From Paraburkholderia mimosarum LMG 23256 = NBRC 106338 (GTDB lineage: Bacteria > Pseudomonadota > Gammaproteobacteria > Burkholderiales > Burkholderiaceae): a stretch of 64,000 nt of DNA. Both the position numbers and the translations under genes were made by a program. Below, one piece after another: positions 39,173-49,091 of the stretch. The notes under the pieces were generated by a model. That model searched no databases. It saw only the letters and a program-made list of their open reading frames with translations, and was not told the origin of the DNA. The stretch covers positions 1 through 64,000 of the forward strand of contig NZ_BBJJ01000002.1 in NCBI RefSeq assembly GCF_000739815.1, given 5' to 3'. Numbering within the stretch: the stretch's first letter is position 1; every line of letters starts with the position of its first letter.

Positions 39173-40360
39173 TCAGGCAATGCCTTCGACCTTGCCCTCC
39201 ACCGCGGAAGTCTCGCTGCGCGCCGGAGCAATCGCCCCGCGCGTGTCGGGGAACATCGCGTCGCGCAAACGCAGGAACGGAAATTCGACGGCGCGCGTCG
39301 TGAGATAGCCGAGTGCCGAAGCAATGGCGAACTGCGCGACGATCACGACGGGCCAGGCGGCGAGCGGCGGCACGCCGAGGGCGCTCGCCTTGTGGATCAG
39401 ATAGTCGCCGGGCGCGAGCGCCAGCGAATGCCACAGGTAGATGCCATACGAGTACACGCCGAGCCACGCCAGACCGCGATACACCCACGTCGAGCGCAGA
39501 CTGCCGGAATGCTCGAGCACGAGCATGATGAGCGCGCCGAAACCGATGGCCTGGAGCGTGTAGCCAATGCTTTCGTCGAGCGCGATGTAGGGCGTCGCGA
39601 ACACGAGCCAGGCGAGCAACAGCCCCACAGCGCCAATGAGCCAGCGCTTGCTCGCGACCAGCCTGCGCCAGACTTCGGGCTTCATCCAGTAAATGGTGGC
39701 GAGAATGACGCCGACGAGCAGGCTGTCCATGCGGTACTGCGTATAGTTGAACGCGCCTGCGAGATCCCCCTTCGAAACCGCGACGCAACGCGCGCCGAGC
39801 ACGATCACGCAAAGGCCGGCCATCACCGCGATCAGCGCATTGGCGCGCAGCCGGAAGTGCGAGAGCAGGATCAGCAGCGCGGGCAGGAACAGATAGAAGT
39901 GCTCTTCGACGGCGAGGCTCCACGTTTGCGCAATGGAGGTGCCGAAGTAGTTCTGCATGTGCGTGAGGTTCTGCCAGAGGAACGTATCGCGCGGATGACG
40001 GCCCACCAGCGCGTGAAAGAAAATCAGCACGTAGTAGGCAGGCCAGATCTTGAAGATCCGCCGCACGATGAAGCGGCGCGCGCCGATGTGCCCCGATTGC
40101 GCGTACTGGCGCAACAGCAGCCCGCCAACAAGAAAGCCGCTCAGCGTGAAGAAGAGATTCACGCCCTCATGGCCGAAGCTTTTCAGCGGAAATTCGAGCA
40201 TGCGGATCCAGGCATGGCCCGTGCTCACCGTATGGAAGTGATAACCCATCACGACAAAGATCGCGAGTCCGCGCACGAAGTCGAGTTCGACGGAACGCCC
40301 CGGTGTCGACGATACCGCTTCGCGTAGTCGCTTCATGGCGCTTTTCCTCGCTGGGTCCAT
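39173..40360 (-). CDS. Membrane acyltransferase (acyltransferase 3 family)
   Basis: An integral membrane O-acyltransferase expected to add acetyl groups to polysaccharide. The 395-residue protein has about ten hydrophobic segments and the family hallmarks near the N-terminus: SVELDFVRGLAIFVVMGYHF with the conserved histidine, then LFFTLSGFLVGGLLL, RRIFKIWPAYY and TWSLAVEEHFYLFLPALLIL. ATG 40360 has GGAAGA eight bases upstream; a second ATG at 40336 is also possible. It diverges from the polymerase gene across 291 bases that contain a 7-bp hairpin. Confidence 0.9.
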   Translation of the reverse strand: MDPARKSAMKRLREAVSSTPGRSVELDFVRGLAIFVVMGYHFHTVSTGHAWIRMLEFPLKSFGHEGVNLFFTLSGFLVGGLLLRQYAQSGHIGARRFIVRRIFKIWPAYYVLIFFHALVGRHPRDTFLWQNLTHMQNYFGTSIAQTWSLAVEEHFYLFLPALLILLSHFRLRANALIAVMAGLCVIVLGARCVAVSKGDLAGAFNYTQYRMDSLLVGVILATIYWMKPEVWRRLVASKRWLIGAVGLLLAWLVFATPYIALDESIGYTLQAIGFGALIMLVLEHSGSLRSTWVYRGLAWLGVYSYGIYLWHSLALAPGDYLIHKASALGVPPLAAWPVVIVAQFAIASALGYLTTRAVEFPFLRLRDAMFPDTRGAIAPARSETSAVEGKVEGIA

Positions 40361-40468
40361 GTCCGATTCTTCCGCAAGGCAGACAAATGAAAAAGTTACT
40401 GCTGCGGGCCCCATCATGCGCACAGCGCTCGTGCACCGTGCGCCAAGTTCCCGCCCTTCTCGGCCAGC

Positions 40469-40488
40469 GGTGTGGGGCACACCACACC
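40469..40488. promoter_or_regulatory. Inverted repeat in the acyltransferase/polymerase spacer
   Basis: GGTGTGG (40469-40475) and CCACACC (40482-40488) form a perfect 7-bp inverted repeat with a 6-base centre in the divergent promoter region. It is a plausible regulator site; identity unknown. Confidence 0.35.
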
Positions 40489-40651
40489 CGGAATCAGAAT
40501 ATTTTTCCTGCCGCCACAACCCTGCCGCTTCCCGCCACCGCCATACGCAGGCCGCTTGCGGCGTTTTATATTGAATCGAGCCTTCGCATGCAGCGTGCTC
40601 TAGCGTTGCACATCGCATGCGACCCCAAGCAGCGCACCGGGAGGAATGCCG

Positions 40652-42049
40652 ATGCGAAATAAACATGCTGTCCTGTGGATCTGGGTGTGCCTCGTGCCTC
40701 TCGCTTTCGACTACAAGGCGCCCAACTCCCAGTTCGGCCACAGTGCACAATGGCTGGTCGTCGTTCCGGCCCTGGCAGGCGCCGCCATCCTCGCGATGAT
40801 CGGCCCGCGCTTCGCGCGCGCCTCGCGGCTGCGCACGTTCGTCACGCGCGCGCTCGTGCTGAGCCTGGTCGGCAGCGTGATCGCGCAGATGCTGCGGCAC
40901 AATCCGCTTGGCAACTACCTGCGCGTGATGCTCCCCTTCCTGCTGTTCGCGCTCGGCTATGCGGCCATGTGCCGCCCGTGGCACCCGATCCGCATCATGC
41001 AGATGCAGCGCGCGCTCTACTACGCGAACGTGCTCTGCCTCGGGTTCACGTTCGTATTCGGCCTGCTCGCGGTGGGCGGACCGCTGTCCGATATCCGGTT
41101 TCGCATTGTCTCGCCAACGATGCTCGCGCTGCAGGCCATGGTGTTCAATGAATTCATCGTCGCGCGGCGCTTCAAGCCGACCATGGTGCTCGTGTTCCTC
41201 GCCACGCTCGTGGTCGAACTGCTGAGCGTCACGCGCAGCCTGCTGGTCGCCACCGTGCTGCTGGCCATGTTCGCCGCGTGGCTCGCTTCGCCCTCGATGA
41301 GCCATCTGATCAAGTCGTTCTTCCGGGCCGGCGTGGCGCTTTCTTTCGTCGTGGCGCTGGGCGTGGGCACGGCGTGGCTCTTCCCGTCCATCACCCAGCA
41401 CTGGACCCAGCGCGTCACCGCCGCGCAGAACTCGGAATCCGACCGCGACCCGACAACGGTCACGCGTATCGCGGAGATGCGCGATCAGTACGATCAGGTC
41501 ACCGGTTCGAAGACAACGCTGTTGTTCGGCATGGGCTATGGCCACGTCTACCGCTACTCGCCGATTTACTTTCAGTACGTGAACCAGACGTTCAGCAAGG
41601 ACGATTACTTCAACACCAACGACTGGGTAGCCGGCCACAACTTCTGGGTGTACCAGCTGTACGCGGAAGGCCTCCTGTTCGGTGCGTGCCTGCCGCTCGC
41701 GGTGATCGTCGCGCTCATCGTCGCGGGCTGTGCGTTCAGACGATGGCGACGCATTGCGCCGCGCCATCCGCTGCTGATGCCGCTCAGCATGTCGATCCTC
41801 GTGCTCGCCGCGCTGCCGGGCGCGTCGATCGGCGGCAATCCGCTCGGAACGCGTTTTTCGGGCCTCGTCTATGGCCTTGCGCTCGGTGTCATCGTCGCGC
41901 TGCACTCACAGCTTCATTACCGGATCGACCTCGTGCGCAAACGCCAGCGCCTGCAGCCCTGGTACCGTCACGATCCCGCCTTCCAACCCACGGCGCCCGC
42001 GGCGGCGCCGGTGCCGCTCAATGCCTACGCGACCCCGGAGCCCCGATGA
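40652..42049 (+). CDS. O-antigen/exopolysaccharide polymerase, Wzy-like
   Basis: A 465-residue multispanning membrane protein with about 11 hydrophobic segments and one large hydrophilic loop (around residues 250-340, including YFQYVNQTFSKDDYFN and NDWVAGHNFWVYQLYAEG). That loop has the H-N-x-F-x-x-x-x-x-E-G arrangement seen in Wzy/WaaL proteins. It likely polymerises repeat units in the periplasm. ATG 40652 lies 7 bases after GGGAGG; an earlier ATG at 40646 is too close to it. Its stop overlaps the ATG of the next glycosyltransferase. Confidence 0.82.
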   Translation: MRNKHAVLWIWVCLVPLAFDYKAPNSQFGHSAQWLVVVPALAGAAILAMIGPRFARASRLRTFVTRALVLSLVGSVIAQMLRHNPLGNYLRVMLPFLLFALGYAAMCRPWHPIRIMQMQRALYYANVLCLGFTFVFGLLAVGGPLSDIRFRIVSPTMLALQAMVFNEFIVARRFKPTMVLVFLATLVVELLSVTRSLLVATVLLAMFAAWLASPSMSHLIKSFFRAGVALSFVVALGVGTAWLFPSITQHWTQRVTAAQNSESDRDPTTVTRIAEMRDQYDQVTGSKTTLLFGMGYGHVYRYSPIYFQYVNQTFSKDDYFNTNDWVAGHNFWVYQLYAEGLLFGACLPLAVIVALIVAGCAFRRWRRIAPRHPLLMPLSMSILVLAALPGASIGGNPLGTRFSGLVYGLALGVIVALHSQLHYRIDLVRKRQRLQPWYRHDPAFQPTAPAAAPVPLNAYATPEPR

Positions 42050-43299
42050 GAATCCTGCACCTCGTACCCACCGTAGACCCGCGTTCGGGCGGACCCATCG
42101 AGGGCGTGCGTCAGAGCGGCCTCGCGATGACGGCGCTCGGGCATCAGATCGAGGTGGCATCGCTCGACCCGATCGACGCACCGTACGTGCGCGAATTTCC
42201 GTTGGCGCTGCACGCGCTCGGCCCGGGTCGCGGGCACTATGCGTACTGCCCCGGCTACGTGCCGTGGCTGCGCGCGAATGCCGGACGCTTCGACGCCGCG
42301 ATCGTGCACGGGCTCTGGCAATACCACGGCTTCGGCGCATGGCGCGCGCTGCGCCGCGCACAGATGCCGTACTACGTGTACACGCACGGCATGCTCGACC
42401 CGTGGTTCAAATCGACTTACCCGCTCAAGCATCTGAAGAAATGGGCGTACTGGCCGTGGGGCGACTATCGCGTGCTGCGCGACGCCGCGGCCGTCATCTT
42501 CACCACCGACGAAGAACGCCTGCTCGCGCGCGAATCGTTCTGGCTATATCGCGCCAACGAGCGAGTCGTGCCGTTCGGCACCAATGCGCCGCGCGAGGAT
42601 CCGTACGCGTTGCGCGAAGCCTTCCTGCAAGCGTCGCCGCATCTGCAGAACAAGCGCATCGTGCTGTTCCTCGGGCGCCTGCACCCGAAAAAAGGCTGCG
42701 ACATGCTGGTTCACGCGTTCGCCGAGCATGCGCGCGAGGTGCCGGACGCGCATCTCGTGATCGCGGGGCCGGACGCGAGCAACTGGCAGCCCGCGCTGCA
42801 GACGATCGCGCAATCGCACGGCATCGCGCATCGCATCAGCTGGCCGGGCATGCTGCAGGGCAACCTCAAGTGGGGCGCGTTTTACGCGAGCGATGTGTTC
42901 GTGCTGCCCTCGCATCAGGAGAACTTCGGCGTTTCGGTGGCCGAAGCGCTGGCGTGCGGGCTGCCGGTGCTGATCTCCGACAAGGTGGGTGTGTGGCGTG
43001 AGGTCGAGGCGGATCACGCAGGCTTCGTCGCGCCCGATACGATCGCGGGCACGCAACGGCTCTTCGCGGCCTGGCGCGCGCTGGACGAGCGCGCGCGCGG
43101 CGCCATGCGCTCGCAGGCGCGGCGCACATTCGACGCGCGCTTCGCGATGGACGGCATGATGCGCTCCCTGCTCGCCTTGTTGCAGGAAGCGCCGTCAGCG
43201 CAGGCCGCCGCGCGATTTCGCGCCGGGACTCCGATGAGCGCCATGGCGCACGGCGTGCCCGAGGAGCAGGCGGAACAGACAGCGCCGGCACAGAACTGA
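42046..43299 (+). CDS. Family 4 glycosyltransferase
   Basis: A 417-residue GT-B retaining transferase. The N-terminus MRILHLVPTVDPRSGGPIEG has the GGP nucleotide-loop motif, HGLWQYHGFG and THGMLDPWFK line the acceptor side, and the C-terminal half begins VLFLGRLHPKKGCDML. The donor motif is HQENFGVSVAEALACGLPVL, an intact EX7E. ATGA overlap with the polymerase gene means translational coupling. The last ~35 residues are Ala/Glu-rich and probably disordered. Confidence 0.9.
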   Translation: MRILHLVPTVDPRSGGPIEGVRQSGLAMTALGHQIEVASLDPIDAPYVREFPLALHALGPGRGHYAYCPGYVPWLRANAGRFDAAIVHGLWQYHGFGAWRALRRAQMPYYVYTHGMLDPWFKSTYPLKHLKKWAYWPWGDYRVLRDAAAVIFTTDEERLLARESFWLYRANERVVPFGTNAPREDPYALREAFLQASPHLQNKRIVLFLGRLHPKKGCDMLVHAFAEHAREVPDAHLVIAGPDASNWQPALQTIAQSHGIAHRISWPGMLQGNLKWGAFYASDVFVLPSHQENFGVSVAEALACGLPVLISDKVGVWREVEADHAGFVAPDTIAGTQRLFAAWRALDERARGAMRSQARRTFDARFAMDGMMRSLLALLQEAPSAQAAARFRAGTPMSAMAHGVPEEQAEQTAPAQN

Positions 43300-43531
43300 A
43301 CGCTGCAGGCCGCGACGAAACGCGGCGGGCGGCGGGCGGCGGGCTCGGCAATTGAATGAGAGAGTGAAAACGGTAGGGATTGGCAGGGGTGACGAGGCAA
43401 CGCAGCTTGAACGTAGATAACGAACCGGACGCGAACCGAACTCGAGTCGGCGCGAATCGAACAATCGAACAATGAGCCCGCGTTGCGCTTTCGTGGCGAT
43501 GTGCGAATCCTGTGAGGAAGGGGGCAAGACT
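43300..43531. other. Spacer before wza
   Basis: The 232 bases contain simple GGCGGGC repeats and two copies of an AATCGAACAATCGAACAAT-type direct repeat near 43456-43474. No gene or clear promoter is seen. Confidence 0.4.
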
Positions 43532-44824
43532 ATGTTGCACAACACAGCTGTTTGTTCCGGCGGGGAGGCCGCCGACGCAACCGCGAAGCAGCGCGCGGAC
43601 GATGGACTCTCAAGGGTGCGCGCGTGGCGCGAAGCATGCAGCAAGGCGCCCGGTTTGCGCCGCGCAGCGGCACGCCGTGCATGGGCCGCGTTCGCGGCGC
43701 TGGTGTCGGCCATGGCGCTTTCAGGCTGCGGCTTGTCGCCGGGCATGACGGCGCCTTCGAGCGTCACCGAGGCCAAGGCTGCCACAGATGCCGCGCGCAC
43801 GGGCGGCAAGGGCGATCAACCACCGCCGGGCGCGCTCGTCGAGATCAATAACGAACTGGTCGCGAAGGAGGCTGCGGCGAGGCCGACAGCCATCCCGGCC
43901 GACGTCGAGACACTGTTCGGCACGCCCAAGCCCTACACGCTCGCGCCCGGAGACGTGCTGAGCATCGTCGTGTGGGACCATCCCGAGATGAATCTGCCGA
44001 CGAACGGCAGCGGTGGAAGCAGTAGCTCGCAGGACCAGAGCGCCAGCCAGGTGCAGTCGGGCTACACCGTCGACTCGACGGGCGCGATCCAGGTGGCCTA
44101 CGTAGGTCCGATCCACGTGGCGGGGCTCACCGAGATGCAAGCCCGCGACCTGGTGTCGAAGAAGCTCGCCTACTACCTGAACAAACCGCAGGTGACGCTG
44201 CGCATCGAGTCGTACCGGAGCCGGCGCGTGTATGTGGACGGCGAAGTACGCACGCCCGGGCTCATGGTGCTCAACGACATGACGATGTCGCTGCCCGAGG
44301 CGATCAATCGCGCGGGGGGCTTTACGGCGGCGGGCGACCGTTCGCGCGTTAGCGTGACGCGCGGCGACAAGACGATCATGGTGAACATTCCCGACATGAT
44401 CAAGAAAGGCATGAACCCGGACAAGATCCTGCTGCAGAACGGCGACCTCGTGAGGGTGTATTCGGCGAACGAAAGCCGGGTGTTCGTGCTAGGCGAAGTC
44501 GGGCACCCGGGGCCGCTGCCGTTCGACAACGGGCACCTCTCGCTGAACGACGCACTCGGCAACGCGGGCGGCATCAGCCAGTCGTCCGGCGACGCTTCAC
44601 AGGTCTACGTGGTCCGCGGGCAGAAGGAAGGACACCGAACGGTCTATCACCTCAACGCTTCGACGCCCGAGGCGATGGCCACGGCCGACGAGTTCGAACT
44701 GAAGCCGAACGATGTCGTGTTCGTCGATGCATCGGCGCTCGTGAAGTGGAGCCGCGTGGTCAGCCTGATACTGCCGAGCACGCAGGCAGCCGCAGCGGGC
44801 CGGATGGTCGGATACGGGTACTAA
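43532..44824 (+). CDS. wza: Outer-membrane polysaccharide export lipoprotein, Wza/BceE-like
   Basis: Wza-type lipoproteins form the outer-membrane exit channel for group 1 capsule-like polymers. With ATG 43532 (AGGAAGGGGG seven bases upstream) the protein has 430 residues. LSGC near residue 66 is a good lipobox after a hydrophobic segment, though preceded by an unusually long ~50-residue head, so a later start is possible. The poly-export domain includes YTLAPGDVLSIVVWDHPEMN, followed by repeated SLBB segments (RVYVDGEVRTPGLMVLN and RVFVLGEVGHPGPLPFD). The C-terminus has a short amphipathic stretch ahead of GYGY. Confidence 0.92.
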   Translation: MLHNTAVCSGGEAADATAKQRADDGLSRVRAWREACSKAPGLRRAAARRAWAAFAALVSAMALSGCGLSPGMTAPSSVTEAKAATDAARTGGKGDQPPPGALVEINNELVAKEAAARPTAIPADVETLFGTPKPYTLAPGDVLSIVVWDHPEMNLPTNGSGGSSSSQDQSASQVQSGYTVDSTGAIQVAYVGPIHVAGLTEMQARDLVSKKLAYYLNKPQVTLRIESYRSRRVYVDGEVRTPGLMVLNDMTMSLPEAINRAGGFTAAGDRSRVSVTRGDKTIMVNIPDMIKKGMNPDKILLQNGDLVRVYSANESRVFVLGEVGHPGPLPFDNGHLSLNDALGNAGGISQSSGDASQVYVVRGQKEGHRTVYHLNASTPEAMATADEFELKPNDVVFVDASALVKWSRVVSLILPSTQAAAAGRMVGYGY

Positions 44825-44902
44825 CCGGTACTGATGCTCGTGGTTCGTGTGGGCAGGCCTTCTGGCCTGCTCACATCGCGATCGAGCCGGCCTGATCCAC
44901 CT

Positions 44903-45607
44903 TCATGACTTGCCTGGCGCGCTCTCCTCGAAGCGCCAGCGCAGGAAGCGGCACGGATTGCCGCCATAGACGCCGCCCGCTTCGAGCGAGCGGTGCACGA
45001 CCGAGAGCGGCGTAACCACGGCCGAGCGTCCGATCGTGACGCCCATCTGCACGACACATTTCGATGAGATCCAGACGCCGTCCTCGATCACGATCGGGGC
45101 CACGTGCAGATCCATGTTCGTGCGCAGGTCATGCGAGCCGGCGCTGAGAAACGCGCCCTGCGAAATACAGACGTTCGAGCCGATGCGGATGGGCGCCTGG
45201 TTGTAGATCCATACGTCCACGCCGATCCAGCAGTTGTCGCCCAGTTCGAGATTCCATGGCGCCTTCACGCGCATGGGGTGCACGAGCCGGCAGCCCTCGC
45301 CCACTTTCGCGCCGAAGAGGCGCAGCAGCCCCACGCGCAACGCCGAAAGCGGCAACAGACGGTTGTCGAGCACACAGGTCTCCAGCACGTACCACACGGC
45401 CTGCACGAGCTTGCCGCGGCGCCCCACGTAGTTGCCCTTGCCCGCCCGGCTCAAATCGATCACGCGGATGTCCGCGCCCGCGGGCCGAGCGGCCTGCGGT
45501 GGCTGGGTCGGCTCCGGTGGAGCGGCGCCTGCCGGCGGCGCCTCGCCGGCCTCGTTGCGCCGCCCGTTCGCGCCGAGGCGCCCGATACCTTCGAACGTTT
45601 GAGCCAT
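44903..45607 (-). CDS. wcaF: Colanic acid-type acetyltransferase, WcaF-like
   Basis: A left-handed beta-helix acetyltransferase of 234 residues, expected to acetylate a sugar of the repeat unit. After a Pro/Ala-rich head, the similarity to WcaF runs from LLRLFGAKVGEGCRLVHP through hexapeptide repeats (WIGVDVWIYNQAPIRIGSNV, CISQGAFLSAGSHD) to PIVIEDGVWISSKCVVQMGV and GNPCRFLRWR. It is alone on its strand between wza and the secreted hypothetical gene. Confidence 0.85.
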   Translation of the reverse strand: MAQTFEGIGRLGANGRRNEAGEAPPAGAAPPEPTQPPQAARPAGADIRVIDLSRAGKGNYVGRRGKLVQAVWYVLETCVLDNRLLPLSALRVGLLRLFGAKVGEGCRLVHPMRVKAPWNLELGDNCWIGVDVWIYNQAPIRIGSNVCISQGAFLSAGSHDLRTNMDLHVAPIVIEDGVWISSKCVVQMGVTIGRSAVVTPLSVVHRSLEAGGVYGGNPCRFLRWRFEESAPGKS

Positions 45608-45847
45608 GAACGCTCCTTGCCCGTCCGGGCCGGTTTCCGTTGACTGTTCTGCTTGTCCTGGTCGTCCTGCCTGTTATGCGATCGCGAGCCCGCACGCCGG
45701 GTCGCATCGACCGTTTCATTATCGGGCGGCCGCCCCGCCGCCTCGCGTGCGTGGCCGACGCGGCAGGGGTTTTGGCGCAGCGGCGCGACGCGGTGTCGGC
45801 AACATGAAGGCATGGCGCCGCACCGTTCGCGGCGCAGGATAGACACC

Positions 45848-46513
45848 ATGCCCGGTTTTGATCGTCGCCAGTTCCCGCCCATCGCTCACGCGGCGCACGC
45901 GCGAAGCACGTTCAGGGGCGCCGCGCCCTACGTGCTCGCCGCCGCACTGCAAGCCGCGTGCGCCGCATGGCCGTGCGCGGCGCTTGCGCAGCGCGCCCCG
46001 GACACGGCCTCGTCCGCTTCGTCGAGCGATCGGGGAGACACACTGTCGTCCGCCGCGAGCCGGCAAAAATTCGACGAACAGCGCTTGCTCGGCGGCCCGC
46101 GTTCCTCCGGCAACCCCTACAGCGCGAACCCGTACGCCAGCGACGGCGCCTCGCCAGAAGACGCCGAAGACGCGCTCACGAACGAAAAGCACATGCATGT
46201 CGTCCCGCCAGGGGATAAACCGGCGAGCGATGCCAGCGGCTCGGGGGGCAGGGACGCCCGCTCGGACGCATCGTCGAGAAGCGCGGGCGGAGGTGTCCGG
46301 AGTCACAGCAGGATCGGCGCGAACGGCCAGTCGCGCGCCGGCAACGCGGTGGCGAGGAACGCCGCCGGCACCGGCGGGCGTCATGCGAGCGCCGGCTACG
46401 ACTACGGCGCCAGCCAAACCTCGCCGACTGCGCAGGTCTATGGCAATCCGTACGGCAGTCCGTACGGATCGCCGGACGAGCCCAACGCCACACTCTATAA
46501 ATCACCCTGGTAG
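45848..46513 (+). CDS. Secreted protein of unknown function within the polysaccharide locus
   Basis: A 221-residue exported protein. A signal peptide spans about residues 28-49, ending near CAALAQRA. The mature part is low-complexity and probably disordered, rich in Ser, Ala, Gly and Asp. It carries repeated NPY motifs: NPYSANPYAS near residue 80 and NPYGSPYGSPDEP at the C-terminus. No enzyme domain is visible. It is transcribed opposite to its flanking genes, between wcaF and wcaI. A periplasmic or surface role in assembly or retention of the polymer is possible but unproven. Confidence 0.7.
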   Translation: MPGFDRRQFPPIAHAAHARSTFRGAAPYVLAAALQAACAAWPCAALAQRAPDTASSASSSDRGDTLSSAASRQKFDEQRLLGGPRSSGNPYSANPYASDGASPEDAEDALTNEKHMHVVPPGDKPASDASGSGGRDARSDASSRSAGGGVRSHSRIGANGQSRAGNAVARNAAGTGGRHASAGYDYGASQTSPTAQVYGNPYGSPYGSPDEPNATLYKSPW

Positions 46514-46598
46514 CCAGTCGTGCGCGGCGACCGATGAGGCTCGCGACGCCGCCGCCCCGTCGCTGGGCAGACGGTGCCGTCGTCACGCTTTCGCGCGC

Positions 46599-47951
46599 TC
46601 ACACGTCGTACTGCTCGATCTCCGGCAACGTCGACCCGCCTTTGCCAGCCGCATGCGCGGGCTCGCGCGCCGAAGCGGCGCCGCCGCTTGTTGCGGGCTG
46701 CGGCGCGCCGGCCGGCTCGAGCGCCTCGCCGGCGAGCGCGGATAGCCTCGCTTCGAGCGCGTCGAAGATGGATTGCGGCGACAGCATGCGCTTCGCGTAG
46801 CGGCGCGCGGTACGGCCGAGCGCCGCGCGCCGCTCGGGATCGTCGGCCAGCGCGGCGATCGCCGCAGCGAGTGCGTTGCCGTCCTCGGGCGGCACCACGA
46901 CCCCGTGGTTCGACACCACGTCGAAGAGGCTCGTGCCGGGCCGTGCCATGGCGACCACCGCGCGGCCGCTCGCGAGCATGCCGGTCAGCTTCGACGGCAT
47001 CACGAGGTCGGCGGCATCGTTGCGCTGCGGCAGCACGTGAATATCGGCGACGTTGAGCAACTCGTTGAGCATCGAAGCCGGCTGCAGCGGCAGCACGTGA
47101 CAGTTGCGCAGCGGCTCGCAGCGCGCGATCAGCTCGCGCTTGGCCGCGCCGTCGCCGCAAAACACGAAGCTGATGTCGGACCGCCCGGCGAGCGCCGTCG
47201 CGACGTCGGCGAGGATCTCGATGCCCTGCTTCGCCCCCATGTTCCCCGAGTAGAGCACGACGGTGTTCTCCTGGGAGATGCCCAGACGCCGGCGGAACAG
47301 GCTCGGATACGGCAACGGGAAGATCGCATGGGTGTCGACCCAGTTGGGCAAACACACGGCGCGCGATGGGTCCACGCCCTTGTCGATCGCGCGCTCGACC
47401 ATGCGCGACGAGATCGACGATACGACGTCGAAGCGGCGCAAGAGCGCACGCTCGCCCGCGCGCGCCGCCCGCCCGAGTCGCGAGGCGCCGCCCTGCAGCA
47501 GGCCCAGATCGAACGCCGCGTCCACTTCGAAGTCCTGAATATGGAGCCAGCTGCTCGCGCCGACCGCGCGCGCGAGCATGAGAGCGCCCGGCGCGCAGAA
47601 GAGCGTCGGCACGATCAGCATGACGGCCTGCGGCCGCCACGCCGAGAGCCGCGCGAGCAACGGCAGCGATGTGAGCGCGAAGCTCGCCAGGTGCACGATG
47701 CGCTTGAGGCCGCCCTGCCTCGAAGGCACCCACAGCGGCGCACGCCACACGCCCACGCCGCCAAGCGTTTCGCGTTTGTACCGCCACGCGCGATAGCCCT
47801 CGTGCACGCGCCACTGCGGGTAATAAGGCGGCGCGCACACCACGCGCACCTCGTGGCCGCGCGTGGCGAGCAGCTCCGCCATTTCGGCCGTATATTTGCC
47901 CACGCCTGTCACTTCCGGCGCGTAGTTCAGTCCGTAGATCAGGATTCTCAT
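46599..47951 (-). CDS. wcaI: Colanic acid-type glycosyltransferase WcaI
   Basis: A 450-residue GT-B transferase strikingly like E. coli WcaI from its first residues: MRILIYGLNYAPEVTGVGKY, APPYYPQWRVHEGYRAWRYK and VPTLFCAPG. The C-terminal half has VVLYSGNMGAKQGIEIL and NDAADLVMPSKLTGMLASGR. WcaI is assigned as a fucosyltransferase by family knowledge, which suits the adjoining gmd and fcl genes. ATG 47951 is chosen because the WcaI similarity begins there. It is downstream of fcl across 174 bases. Confidence 0.88.
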   Translation of the reverse strand: MRILIYGLNYAPEVTGVGKYTAEMAELLATRGHEVRVVCAPPYYPQWRVHEGYRAWRYKRETLGGVGVWRAPLWVPSRQGGLKRIVHLASFALTSLPLLARLSAWRPQAVMLIVPTLFCAPGALMLARAVGASSWLHIQDFEVDAAFDLGLLQGGASRLGRAARAGERALLRRFDVVSSISSRMVERAIDKGVDPSRAVCLPNWVDTHAIFPLPYPSLFRRRLGISQENTVVLYSGNMGAKQGIEILADVATALAGRSDISFVFCGDGAAKRELIARCEPLRNCHVLPLQPASMLNELLNVADIHVLPQRNDAADLVMPSKLTGMLASGRAVVAMARPGTSLFDVVSNHGVVVPPEDGNALAAAIAALADDPERRAALGRTARRYAKRMLSPQSIFDALEARLSALAGEALEPAGAPQPATSGGAASAREPAHAAGKGGSTLPEIEQYDV

Positions 47952-48125
47952 TGCGTCGCTTCCGTCCCTGAACTGCTTGTATGCCCCGCTTGTATTCCGC
48001 TTTATTTCGTCTCGCGCGCCGAGCGAAAAAAAGCGGGCGTCGAGCATCCGGTCCGCGCACGACGCCCACCGCCAATCAATCGGACGCTCGACCCATCCTG
48101 CAAGCCGGAGAGGCCTGTCAACCTG

Positions 48126-49085
48126 TCAAGCGCGCATGCCCGCCTCGTACGCCGGCGCGGCATGCGTGTGAAGAAAGTCGTCGTAGGTGCGGGCGAGCCC
48201 CTCCTCGAGGCCGATGTGTGCGTGCCAGCCCAGATCGCCCAGGCGCGACACGTCGAGCAGCTTGCGCGGCGTGCCGTCGGGCTTCGTCGAGTCGAACACC
48301 AGTTCGCCTTCGAAGCCGACCACGTCGCACACGCGCTGCGCGAGGTCGCGGATCGACAGATCCTCGCCGACGCCCACGTTGTATACGCCGTCGCCGGTCT
48401 CGTGCTCCAGCACGAAGATCGTCGCATCGGCGAGATCGTCCACGTGCAGGAACTCGCGGCGCGGCCTGCCGGAGCCCCAGACAGTCAGCGTGCGCTGGCC
48501 GTTCGTGCGCGCCTCGTGCGCCTTGCGGATCAGCGCGGGCAGCACATGGCTGCTGCCGAGGTCGTAGTTGTCGTTGGGGCCATAGAGGTTGGTCGGCATG
48601 AGCGATACGAAATGCGTGCCGTATTGGCGGTTGTACGCTTCGCAGAGCTTGAGGCCCGCGATCTTCGCAATCGCGTAGGCCTCGTTGGTCGGCTCCAGCG
48701 GCGACGTCAGCAGATAAGTCTCGCGAATCGGCTGCGGACACTCGCGCGGATAAATGCACGACGAGCCGAAAAACACCAGCCGCTCCACGCCCGCGTTGTA
48801 CGACGCCCGGATCACGTTGGTCTCGATCGCCAGGTTGTCCCAGGCGAATTGGGCAGGCTGCGTGGAGTTCGCGAGGATGCCACCCACGCGCGCGGCGGCG
48901 AGCAGCACCGCGTCGATGTTCTCGCCATCGAAGAACGCGTCGACCGCGGCCTGGTTCGTGAGATCGAGTTCCGCGTGCGTTCGCGTAACGAGGTTCCAGT
49001 AGCCGTGCGCCTGCAACGCGCGCAAGAGCGCCGAGCCCACCATGCCCCGGTGGCCTGCCACGAAAATTCGGGAGTTCTTGTCCAT
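48126..49085 (-). CDS. fcl: GDP-L-fucose synthase
   Basis: Fcl epimerises and reduces the 4-keto intermediate made by Gmd to GDP-L-fucose. The 319-residue SDR protein has [10 protein letters not shown] near residue 12, the catalytic region SSCIYPRE, and [20 protein letters not shown] with the Tyr-Lys pair, then [10 protein letters not shown]. The gene begins six bases after the gmd stop on the same strand, so the two form an operon giving the complete two-step GDP-fucose route. Confidence 0.97.
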   Translation of the reverse strand: MDKNSRIFVAGHRGMVGSALLRALQAHGYWNLVTRTHAELDLTNQAAVDAFFDGENIDAVLLAAARVGGILANSTQPAQFAWDNLAIETNVIRASYNAGVERLVFFGSSCIYPRECPQPIRETYLLTSPLEPTNEAYAIAKIAGLKLCEAYNRQYGTHFVSLMPTNLYGPNDNYDLGSSHVLPALIRKAHEARTNGQRTLTVWGSGRPRREFLHVDDLADATIFVLEHETGDGVYNVGVGEDLSIRDLAQRVCDVVGFEGELVFDSTKPDGTPRKLLDVSRLGDLGWHAHIGLEEGLARTYDDFLHTHAAPAYEAGMRA

Positions 49086-49091
49086 GCGCGT

